Shown here in pieces: positions 1 through 5,387 of a stretch of 5,947 bases of DNA. Under the pieces are notes generated by a model. The model made no database searches, was not told the DNA's origin, and saw only the letters and a list, made by a program, of their open reading frames with translations. The number at the start of each line of letters is the position of its first letter. Positions within the stretch are counted from its first letter, which is position 1. The DNA is taken from NCBI GenBank assembly GCA_964528155.1, contig CAZGRL010000196.1, positions 1 to 5,947 of the forward strand. The letters run 5' to 3'. Position numbers and translations under genes: made by a program. Origin of the DNA: G001797105 sp964528155. GTDB lineage: Bacteria; Chloroflexota; Anaerolineae; Anaerolineales; E44-bin32.

Positions 1-647
1 TAGCCGTCGACTAGAGTCGCCCCTCTTAGACTCTTGGTCTGGCGGAGCTGCTCCAAAGTCACGAATCTCGCCCCTTGCAGATCAGCTTCCGACAAGTCTG
101 CCTTCAGTAGACATGCTCCCTTCAGACCTGTCCCGTGTAGACCAGTGCCTGACACTAGCGCTCCCGCCAGATTCGCTTCGAACAGATCGGTCCATTCCAG
201 ATTGCTTCCGACTAGGTGTACCTCTTGTAGATCCGCGAACGGCAGCATCGTCCCTTCCAAGTCCGCATTGTACAGATACGCCTTGCGCAGTGAGCCGTCC
301 ATTACCCAGCCCCTGTCATCCAGTTCGCGGATTGCATTCACGGCCGTGGGGTTATCTCCACTTCCCATCCGAAGGATCAGCGAACGTTTCTCTTGCACCA
401 GCGCGTTCCAACGAATCAAGGCATCTACGAACGTGAGGGTAATCCCGATGCCTACAAGCTCAGAAGCCACACCTCGGTATAGGTCCGTCAGGACCGGCAC
501 ATGGGGAATGGGTCCTTCAAGCAGACCCAGTATGCCGAACAAAGCAACTAGCAATCCTATCCCCATCACGATCCACGACATGTGGCGGATCATGTTATAC
601 GAGCGGGAAGTCAATAGGCGTCCCCGCATAGTCACTTTCTTTGACAT
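1..647 (-). CDS. Membrane-anchored pentapeptide-repeat protein (3' end at or just past window edge)
   Basis: Reading the minus strand from ATG 647 gives 215 open codons. Residues 1-22 are polar and basic. Two hydrophobic segments follow, about 23-43 and 57-78, then a charged linker (80-122). Fifteen uninterrupted pentapeptides occupy 123-197 with the A(D/N)LxG consensus, for example AYLYN ADLEG TMLPF ADLQE and KADLSEADLQGARF, and the ending EQLRQTKSLRGATL is typical of such proteins. Pentapeptide repeats fold as a right-handed quadrilateral beta-helix used for protein contacts or DNA mimicry. Here the helix would be tethered to the inner membrane by a two-helix hairpin, probably facing the cytoplasm. 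The start is supported by a Shine-Dalgarno sequence AGGAGGAAGGA at 658-648. After codon GGC at 3-5 only TA is visible, so the next codon is a stop or Tyr. The gene follows the SIR2 gene by 121 bp on the same strand, so it is probably the last member of that operon. Its molecular role is unknown. Confidence 0.88.
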   Translation of the reverse strand, partial: MSKKVTMRGRLLTSRSYNMIRHMSWIVMGIGLLVALFGILGLLEGPIPHVPVLTDLYRGVASELVGIGITLTFVDALIRWNALVQEKRSLILRMGSGDNPTAVNAIRELDDRGWVMDGSLRKAYLYNADLEGTMLPFADLQEVHLVGSNLEWTDLFEANLAGALVSGTGLHGTGLKGACLLKADLSEADLQGARFVTLEQLRQTKSLRGATLVDG

Positions 648-697
648 TCCTTCCTCCTGCTCCTGGGCCGCTTGCGCACCTGTCAGCCACGCCAATC

Positions 698-790
698 TCA
701 TCTTGAACGCCGGGAAGCCAGACACACGACTAGGATGGAGGCCACCCCAGCAATGGTCAGCACCCTGCCTAGTCCGCGGAGCTCTTGCAC
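698..790 (-). CDS. Possible 30-residue single-span membrane microprotein overlapping the SIR2 stop
   Basis: A short frame starts at GTG 790 and ends at TGA 698-700. It overlaps the last 22 bases of the SIR2 gene in another frame. The predicted peptide has a polar N-terminus, a hydrophobic stretch at about residues 10-25 (VLTIAGVASILVVCLA) and a basic end RRSR, which is the layout of a single-span membrane peptide. A GGAG lies about 11 bases upstream of the GTG. It fills most of the gap between the SIR2 and pentapeptide genes. The frame stays open upstream and GTG starts are common by chance in GC-rich DNA, so this may be coincidence. No family is recognised. Confidence 0.2.
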   Translation of the reverse strand: MQELRGLGRVLTIAGVASILVVCLASRRSR

Positions 791-2511
791 CGTCGCTGCA
801 ACTCCGCCTCTTGCTCCTCCCAGTGGCTCGTTCGAGCTTGGTCGCCTAACAGCTTGATCAGCCGCTCAATCTCCGGGACATCCATCAAGGCCTGGTCGCA
901 GTGTCCTAACCGAGCTGCGGCTAATGCCCTGTAGGAGAGCACATCAATTGAAGAGTGAACGTGAATGTCTCCCGCATTGACGATCTCCGTGCGCGCGATC
1001 TCGAAAGGCTGAAGGATCCAGTTGGCCACCTGCCCAAGCCTAGTGCCCAGCCAGCCGAATAGTCCGAGGCGGAGTCTCCCCAGGTATAGATTGAGCAGGG
1101 CCTCATGCAGTGCTACAGATTCCTCCGAAAGGGACGCCCGTCTCAATCCCTCGATGTGACGCCCATACTCGCGAAACAACCTCGGAGTCCTTAGCAGCAC
1201 CCATGGCCGAGACCTTCCAAGAAGGATCGTGTTGGACAACAGACCGAAGTCGACATTTAGTATCAGCAACAGGTCCGACTCCGCCTTCAACTCGTGTCCG
1301 GCCTCATCGACGAGAGCCACCACATCAGCCCGGCCCGATTCCCCCTCCCTTACGCTTGTCAGCAATGCGATTTCCTGCATGGCCGCGGCCCGCTCTCCGG
1401 GAGTTGACGCGAGGTCCCTGGCAGCTTCGAGAGCCTCGGAAGACGGGCCGAACAGTCCACCGCGCCGAAGGACAATCCCCGCGAATCTTGCCAGACCAGA
1501 TCTGGGGCATGACGCCACTGCGAGGCCGAAGTCAGGCTCCTCGGGCTTGCGCCAGGAGTTCTGAGCCCGCGATAACCCCACCAAGGCTAGTAACTCCCCG
1601 AAGAAAGCGTCGGCCTCAGTCAGTATGGGCCGGTCTGAGGCGAGCCTGGCCAGCTCCTTTGGTACCCTGCGTAGGGCAGCCTCAAGGGACGTCAAGCCAG
1701 AGTGCCTTCCGTCATAATGGATCCAGAAGACCGGACCCGCGAGACCCCTGCTATCGACAAGCCCACTCAGAAGGGGTGGTATGTCCGGGTCCGCGCCTCG
1801 CCACCCTACGAAGCACACGGGTCTCTCACCGAGGATGCGTTGAAGAAGCTTAGCGCGATCTCCGATGAGGCAGGTACTGACGTGCTCCAACGCCCCGAGA
1901 CAGCTTCTCGAGTCATCGAGTGATCCGTGAAGCTTGAACAGGCGGTGGCCGCGTTCGAGGTCGTCCTCCCAAGTCTCGAAGGAGTTCTTCCCCATCATTC
2001 GATACCGAACTGCAGGGACGGTCGCCAGCTTCTTCCACTCGTGCTCGATTAGTCGGTCATAGTTCGTCGTCAGCACGGTGCCGCCGGTGGACAACCAGTA
2101 AGCCAAGAAAGCATGTGCACAGTTAGGAGTGCACCTCTCCTCAAGAGATGCCAATGCCCCAAAGATGCCAAAGACAGACTCGCGGCAGATCTGCCAGAAG
2201 TCATTCAGTGTGATCTCGAAGCCTAAGTCGCCGGCAACCGGACCAGGAGGATCCCCTCCTCCGTCGTGGTTGTGGAATCTGCCAGTCCCTGCGAGAGCGT
2301 CCGATATGAGACGAGACATGATGGCCCCAGTAAGAGGCATGCCCGAGTTCCCAGCAGAGGATGCCCCGGCGCCAATGAAGAAGACCAGAGATCGATCACT
2401 CCCAACCATCAGTGAGCGAAGCAGCCGTAGGCTTGCAGAAGAGCGATCGCGGTCCTTCTCGGATATATCGGGGTGCAACAGCCCCTTGTCGTCAATTGCA
2501 GCTGCTACCAT
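769..2511 (-). CDS. SIR2-domain protein with C-terminal helical (TPR-like) region; putative defence NADase
   Basis: The 580-residue product has a SIR2 (Rossmann-type, NAD-binding) domain at about residues 38-290. Visible motifs in order are FIGAGAS at 45-51 (nucleotide loop), TTNYD at 148-152 (catalytic Asn and Asp region), KLHGS at 193-197 with the expected His195, and VGWRGADPD at 235-243. The four-Cys zinc module of protein deacetylase sirtuins is not seen, which places it with the SIR2-like family whose members in Thoeris, DSR and SIR2-HerA systems degrade NAD+ during phage infection. Residues about 300-580 are mostly helical, with a TPR-like stretch near 523-556 that could sense a partner or phage component. 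NAD hydrolysis is inferred, not shown. The gene starts 33 bp after the SNase gene and is probably co-transcribed with it. The Shine-Dalgarno sequence before ATG 2511 is weak, suggesting coupled or low translation. Met35 is a possible later start that would keep the whole domain. Confidence 0.88.
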   Translation of the reverse strand: MVAAAIDDKGLLHPDISEKDRDRSSASLRLLRSLMVGSDRSLVFFIGAGASSAGNSGMPLTGAIMSRLISDALAGTGRFHNHDGGGDPPGPVAGDLGFEITLNDFWQICRESVFGIFGALASLEERCTPNCAHAFLAYWLSTGGTVLTTNYDRLIEHEWKKLATVPAVRYRMMGKNSFETWEDDLERGHRLFKLHGSLDDSRSCLGALEHVSTCLIGDRAKLLQRILGERPVCFVGWRGADPDIPPLLSGLVDSRGLAGPVFWIHYDGRHSGLTSLEAALRRVPKELARLASDRPILTEADAFFGELLALVGLSRAQNSWRKPEEPDFGLAVASCPRSGLARFAGIVLRRGGLFGPSSEALEAARDLASTPGERAAAMQEIALLTSVREGESGRADVVALVDEAGHELKAESDLLLILNVDFGLLSNTILLGRSRPWVLLRTPRLFREYGRHIEGLRRASLSEESVALHEALLNLYLGRLRLGLFGWLGTRLGQVANWILQPFEIARTEIVNAGDIHVHSSIDVLSYRALAAARLGHCDQALMDVPEIERLIKLLGDQARTSHWEEQEAELQRRCKSSAD

Positions 2512-2544
2512 GGGATTGATGCGCTCTTGTCGAGAACCGTATTC

Positions 2545-3507
2545 CTATTCCGTTCGCCAGCCTTCGTCCACAAACAGCGGAACGTACTCCTCAGGCACAA
2601 AGAGCCTATCTTCGAGATTGGGGATGGTGAAGTAATTCTCCGGATGCAAGAGCACGTTTGTGGCGTTGTTCGACAAGTCGATCGCCCACCGCGAGGGTGG
2701 TCTCCTCTGCGCCAGGAATCGAAGCTCGAACGGCTGCAGTCTTAGGGGACTGCTACTCTCGAATATCCCTCGGTCGGCCTGCCGCGCAGCTCGCACCCAT
2801 TGGCGCGCCAAGCCCAGGCCATCAGCTCCATTCGCGACTTCATCGATGGCACCCGCAGGAGGGACGGCCTCTCGAAGCGATGACTCGCGCCGGAAGGGAT
2901 TCACATTGGGCCAGATGAAATACGGGCTGGCCATCCCCGCTTCCAGCATCCTCTCGTTGTACGACCTCGGTCGAGGCTCCGGGAGATTCGGATGCTCCTG
3001 ATTGCGGTTGATGAAGCAGAGGAACCGTCCATACCGGTCCATGATCTCATGGGTGAATGCCATGAAGAAGTGGAAGGTGGTCCGGTTCTGTACCAGGGTC
3101 TGCATGTCCTGGATGACCAATTGCTCTAGATGCCGATGTGCCTGCTCTGCGTGATGGGCGTGGTTCGCGGCGCAGCCCTGGCCGGTTGCCCCCTGGAGGT
3201 GTTGAAGGAGTCCGTTGCCCAGGCTCGTCGCAAACTGTTCCGGAGCGTCCGCAAACGGGTCGTTCAGGAACTGATCCCAGTCGGCGCCACCGACACTTCG
3301 AAACTGATTGCTTCTGGGGAGAGTGAAGCTGACCTCGGGCGTGTCCACACCCAGGAACCGGACCGACATGTTTCCCGCAGCTTCAATCACAACCGTATCG
3401 CCATCGTGAACCTGCTGGATCGGAGAACCACGTTCATCACCATGCCGTCCAAGCATGGCCAGTCCCACTCTCATACCCGATGCGAGGATCGTGATCGCCA
3501 TCGCCAT
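2545..3507 (-). CDS. SNase-like (thermonuclease-fold) nuclease with insertion and C-terminal extension
   Basis: The 320-residue product carries the staphylococcal nuclease signature. HDGDT at 34-38 matches the Asp19/Asp21 loop, VRFLGVDTPE at 49-58 matches the block with Arg35, Asp40 and Glu43 (here Arg50, Asp55, Glu58), and DRYGR at 157-161 supplies the Arg87 equivalent. NERMLEAGMA at 184-193 matches the following helix. All expected Ca2+-binding and catalytic residues are present, so phosphodiesterase activity on DNA or RNA is likely. Canonical SNase has about 40 residues between TPE and DRYGR; here there are about 98, including a His-rich part (NHAHHAEQAHRH, 115-126). About 120 residues (200-320) of unrecognised sequence follow the fold. 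ATG 3507 is chosen because GGGAGG (3513-3518) sits 5 bases upstream. The N-terminus is mildly hydrophobic but interrupted by Arg13 and lacks a clear cleavage site, so it is probably cytoplasmic. It ends 33 bp before the SIR2 start, implying a shared pathway. Confidence 0.87.
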   Translation of the reverse strand: MAMAITILASGMRVGLAMLGRHGDERGSPIQQVHDGDTVVIEAAGNMSVRFLGVDTPEVSFTLPRSNQFRSVGGADWDQFLNDPFADAPEQFATSLGNGLLQHLQGATGQGCAANHAHHAEQAHRHLEQLVIQDMQTLVQNRTTFHFFMAFTHEIMDRYGRFLCFINRNQEHPNLPEPRPRSYNERMLEAGMASPYFIWPNVNPFRRESSLREAVPPAGAIDEVANGADGLGLARQWVRAARQADRGIFESSSPLRLQPFELRFLAQRRPPSRWAIDLSNNATNVLLHPENYFTIPNLEDRLFVPEEYVPLFVDEGWRTE

Positions 3508-3573
3508 CTTGTCCTCCCTTCAGAGACCCTTCCCTGTCCTGACCCTCGAAGGGCCGCCAGGTACTTCCCTCCG

Positions 3574-4044
3574 TCAGCTGCCCTTGCGACCTAGACGCTC
3601 CGATTGGAAGCTCTCATTTAATGGCACACAAGATCCTTCGGGATGAAGGTAGAACCGCTCCCCGCACAGATGATGCCTCCACTCCACCTCGGAAGGCCCA
3701 TGGCGGTTCTTCTCGATCGCCAGCCGAACCGTGCGCGCCCTACCCCCGTCTCCGACTGGATCCAGGTGTTCCTGGTTGAGGACCCATCCCCCATCCGGCT
3801 CATAGGTCATGGTCACCGGTCCCCAAAGGTCCTCCAGATGAACAGGTCCTCGGCGGCGGATAGCTTGCTCATCCACGGCCCCAACCGCGACCACGGGGAT
3901 ACCCCGCCGCATCGCCAGCGCCTTGAGCGAGCGCACAACGTAGTCAAGATCCAGCTCCGTGGCCAGGCCGGCGAGCTCCGGCAAAGGCGGCACGCGCTGG
4001 GCATAATCCCCGCCCATTTTCCATCGGCGGCAGGAATGGCACAA
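3574..4044 (-). pseudogene. C-terminal fragment of a DnaB/RecA-fold helicase-like protein
   Basis: The frame encodes up to 156 residues, with a TTG at 4044 as first possible start and ATG at 4017. Similarity to the DnaB C-terminal ATPase domain begins abruptly at DYAQRVP (13-19), the Walker B / DYLQ position. It continues through VRSLKALAMRRGIPVVAVGAV (37-57), a block resembling the 'HLRG..AYEAD..LVLN' segment of divergent DnaB-like proteins (HLEDLWGPVTMTYEPDGGWVLN, 69-90), and AIEKNRHGP (109-117), which matches the conserved AKNRxGP motif. The Walker A lysine loop and the whole upstream half are absent, and an in-frame stop lies 5 codons before the TTG. No other frame upstream restores them, and no good ribosome site precedes either start. 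It is best read as a decayed remnant of a replication or mobile-element gene cut at a junction near 4011. A functional small protein cannot be excluded. It ends 66 bp before the SNase gene. Confidence 0.62.
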
Positions 4045-4117
4045 GCTCCACCGTTCTCAGGAAGCCTAAGCTCAGGTGTCGGCGCGGTGCCCTTGTGCTC
4101 TCTGGCACGTGAGAGGT

Positions 4118-4127
4118 GAGGGCCCTC
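4118..4127. promoter_or_regulatory. 10-bp perfect palindrome, possible operator half
   Basis: GAGGGCCCTC is a perfect palindrome lying 10 bases before the tandem direct repeats in the divergent spacer. A short GC-rich palindrome can occur by chance, so its meaning rests only on position. Confidence 0.2.
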
Positions 4128-4137
4128 CCGATTCCGG

Positions 4138-4159
4138 CTGGGACAACCCTGGGACAACC
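4138..4159. repeat. Exact tandem 11-bp direct repeat (2 copies)
   Basis: CTGGGACAACC occurs twice head to tail with no spacer (4138-4148, 4149-4159). An 11-bp period is about one helical turn, so a bound protein would meet both copies on the same DNA face. Combined with the divergent promoter position this suggests an operator or a recombinase arm site, though no regulator or integrase gene is in view. Confidence 0.55.
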
Positions 4160-4164
4160 CAGGG
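4147..4164. repeat. Perfect 7-bp inverted repeat with ACAA loop
   Basis: CCCTGGG (4147-4153) and CCCAGGG (4158-4164) are exact reverse complements around ACAA, overlapping the second 11-bp direct repeat. On the plus strand it is followed by the pyrimidine-rich TCTTCCTT, which is only faintly terminator-like, and no plus-strand gene lies upstream to terminate. A binding-site role is more plausible. Confidence 0.5.
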
Positions 4165-4313
4165 TCTTCCTTCACCTATCATTCCCTTGCGCCTTGCAGC
4201 GGACCTGCTTCAGATCCGCAGCGCGGACCGTCTCGTATCATGCGGCCGCTGGCCTCGCGCAAAAGGGATGGGGCAACAGCACTTGCGAGATGTGATCGAA
4301 TGATGGATCAGGT

Positions 4314-4320
4314 AGGAGGT
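4314..4320 (+). promoter_or_regulatory. Shine-Dalgarno sequence that fixes the start at 4329
   Basis: AGGAGGT matches the anti-Shine-Dalgarno sequence. It is 8 bases from ATG 4329 but only 2 bases from the in-frame GTG at 4323, so ATG 4329 is the likelier start of the downstream membrane-protein gene. Confidence 0.7.
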
Positions 4321-4328
4321 GCGTGAAC

Positions 4329-4949
4329 ATGGCGAAGGGGCTGACCAGGGTTGCAGCGATTGTTCTCATTCTCGTCCTCATGGCGAGCTTCTCCCAAGGC
4401 AGAGTGTTTGCCGACGATGGCATCCCCAGCGCGTTCGACGACATCGTGGAACTCGTCCAGGATATCGCGACGGCCGTTGTCAGGCTCATCGTGGTCGTTG
4501 GCATTGGGCTGTTCACCCTAGGAATGGTCCGAGGGGCATTCGATGGCGTCCTCGGTTCAGTGCTTGGAAGCGCGTTCGCTACCTCCTCAGGCTTGTACAG
4601 AGCAATTGGCGCCGTCGTGGCCTTCGTTGTCCTGCTTTTCGGCATCGGCTTTTCTCGCAGCTTCGTTGAATTTCTGGCAGACAGATTCCTTTCCGAGCAG
4701 GCGATGGTCCTGCCCGTCGTGCGGGTTCCCGAGGGCGGCCCCTCAGGGGCACCGATGACCATGGACGAGGCACTGCAGCTTGATCCCGTTAAGGAGGTCG
4801 TGGCAGAGTTCGTTCTGGCGCTGATCAGGGTGATGATCGGAGCCGGCATAGCGCTGTTCACTGTTGCAGTGGCAACAGGAACTTTCGACGCGCAACTGCC
4901 CTCTGTCTCTATGATGTATTGGACACCGACCGCCTATGATTTAGAGTAG
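4329..4949 (+). CDS. Secreted/membrane protein with internal duplication, truncated by IS insertion
   Basis: From ATG 4329 the product is 206 residues. Residues 1-28 form a signal peptide (basic MAKGLTR, hydrophobic core, cleavage plausible after VFA28). Hydrophobic helices follow at about 49-67, 90-108 and 161-182. Residues 49-75 and 164-190 align without gaps at an offset of 115, with 11 of 27 identical (shared R, G, LFT, G, FD, L), so the protein arose by duplication of a helix unit. The first unit is followed by a second helix; the second unit ends in LPSVSM and then runs into IS-encoded sequence, so the C-terminus from about residue 196 is foreign and the original protein was longer. Multi-span small proteins with a signal peptide can be conjugation (VirB2/TrbC-like) components, but I see no diagnostic motif. 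Function is unknown. Its native reading ends 30-50 bp before the transposase gene. Confidence 0.72.
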   Translation: MAKGLTRVAAIVLILVLMASFSQGRVFADDGIPSAFDDIVELVQDIATAVVRLIVVVGIGLFTLGMVRGAFDGVLGSVLGSAFATSSGLYRAIGAVVAFVVLLFGIGFSRSFVEFLADRFLSEQAMVLPVVRVPEGGPSGAPMTMDEALQLDPVKEVVAEFVLALIRVMIGAGIALFTVAVATGTFDAQLPSVSMMYWTPTAYDLE

Positions 4950-4954
4950 GGCGG
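4930..4954 (+). promoter_or_regulatory. Imperfect hairpin directly upstream of the orfA ribosome site
   Basis: CCGCCTA (4930-4936) pairs with TAGGGCGG (4947-4954) with a single bulged G around a 10-base loop. It abuts the orfA Shine-Dalgarno AAGGAG (4955-4960). The stop codon of the truncated upstream gene (4947-4949) is inside the 3' arm, so ribosomes arriving from that gene would open the stem. This could link transposase translation to outside transcription. Confidence 0.35.
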
Positions 4955-4966
4955 AAGGAGACCAAT

Positions 4967-5380
4967 GTGAACCAGGATCCACTCACGGATGTCTTGATCG
5001 CTGCCCCGCCAGAGGCGACCAGCGAGGTCATTGTCCGTCCGGTGCGACGACGTTTCACTGCCGAGTACAAGCTGCGCATCCTGCAAGAGGCCGACCGATG
5101 TGCTCCAGGAGAACTGGGCGGACTATTGCGGCGCGAGGGGCTGTACAGCTCGAACCTGAGCAAGTGGCGACGGCAGCGCCAATCCGGGCAACTGGCAGGC
5201 CTGAGGCCCAAGAAGCGTGGGCGGAAAGTCGACGCACGAGCCCAGGAACTGGCGCGGCTGGAGCGCGACAATGCCCGATTGCAGGCCCAGCTCGAGCGGG
5301 CTGAGTTGATCATCGAGGCGCAAAAAAAGCTGCTCGTGCTGCTCAACCAAGAGATCCCCGAAGTGCCCGAGCCGAAGTGA
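4967..5380 (+). CDS. IS3-family transposase OrfA (DNA-binding HTH + leucine zipper)
   Basis: The 137-residue product has the Tnp_1-type helix-turn-helix at about 27-75 (RRRFTAEYKLRILQEAD, then GLLRREGLYSSNLSKWRRQR), a basic linker PKKRGRK (80-86) and a coiled-coil/leucine zipper at about 93-125 (LARLERDNARLQAQLERAEL). OrfA binds the IS ends and dimerises, and it regulates transposition or forms the N-terminal half of the OrfAB transposase. GTG 4967 is chosen because AAGGAG (4955-4960) sits 6 bases upstream; the ATG at 4965 reads straight into TGA. The stop TGA (5378-5380) overlaps the orfB GTG as GTGA. Length and layout are normal for the family, so this copy looks intact on this side. Confidence 0.9.
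   Translation: MNQDPLTDVLIAAPPEATSEVIVRPVRRRFTAEYKLRILQEADRCAPGELGGLLRREGLYSSNLSKWRRQRQSGQLAGLRPKKRGRKVDARAQELARLERDNARLQAQLERAELIIEAQKKLLVLLNQEIPEVPEPK
5323..5329 (+). other. Programmed -1 ribosomal frameshift site (A_AAA_AAG)
   Basis: In the orfA frame the codons read CAA AAA AAG (5321-5329), giving the heptamer A_AAA_AAG, the classic IS3-family slippery site. A -1 shift enters a frame that is open from 5305 and runs through the orfB start at 5377 without a stop, producing an OrfAB fusion. A GAGG at 5315-5318 just upstream might act as an internal Shine-Dalgarno stimulator, though its spacing is short. Confidence 0.85.
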
Positions 5381-5387
5381 TCGGGCA
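5364..5387 (+). promoter_or_regulatory. Perfect 7-bp hairpin enclosing the orfA stop and orfB start
   Basis: TGCCCGA (5364-5370) pairs with TCGGGCA (5381-5387). The 10-base loop contains the GTGA where orfA stops and orfB begins. It is 34 bases after the slippery site, farther than usual frameshift stimulators, so control of orfB initiation is as likely as a frameshift role. Confidence 0.4.

Larger units (their letters stand above)
4045..4328. other. Divergent intergenic spacer without a convincing gene
   Basis: About 280 bases separate the minus-strand helicase remnant from the plus-strand membrane-protein gene. Frames open here on both strands give low-complexity, Pro/Arg-rich products without domains or ribosome sites. 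The spacer holds a palindrome (4118-4127), a tandem 11-bp repeat (4138-4159) with a hairpin (4147-4164), and the membrane gene's Shine-Dalgarno sequence. TATCAT hexamers at 4177-4182 and 4236-4241 resemble -10 boxes but have no suitable -35 partner at normal spacing, so no promoter is called. Confidence 0.6.

Noticed and set aside
60..290. Short-period (15-base) repetition suggesting a CRISPR-like or satellite array
   Set aside because: The period equals five codons and the repeats are degenerate at DNA level but in phase at protein level, as expected for pentapeptide coding.
34..849. Plus-strand open frame of 271 codons with repeated Ser/Arg/Ala units
   Set aside because: It is the antisense of the pentapeptide-repeat gene; the 15-base periodicity creates the apparent repeats. 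The minus-strand reading has clear repeats, a ribosome site and membrane helices.
1110..1853. Plus-strand open frame of 247 codons
   Set aside because: Entirely antisense to the SIR2 gene, rich in Arg/Pro/Ser, with no domain. It is a shadow in GC-rich DNA.
4147..4170. Rho-independent terminator
   Set aside because: The stem is good but the following tract (TCTTCCTT) is not a U-run, and no plus-strand gene ends just before it.
3813..4175. Alternative minus-strand frame that might hold the missing N-terminal half of the DnaB-like protein through a frameshift
   Set aside because: Its translation upstream of the junction has no Walker A motif or hydrophobic beta-strand, so a simple frameshift does not restore the domain.
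4045..4328. tRNA or attachment site with tRNA fragment
   Set aside because: No T-loop-like GTTCGAxTCC or cloverleaf pairing was found in this spacer or elsewhere in the window.
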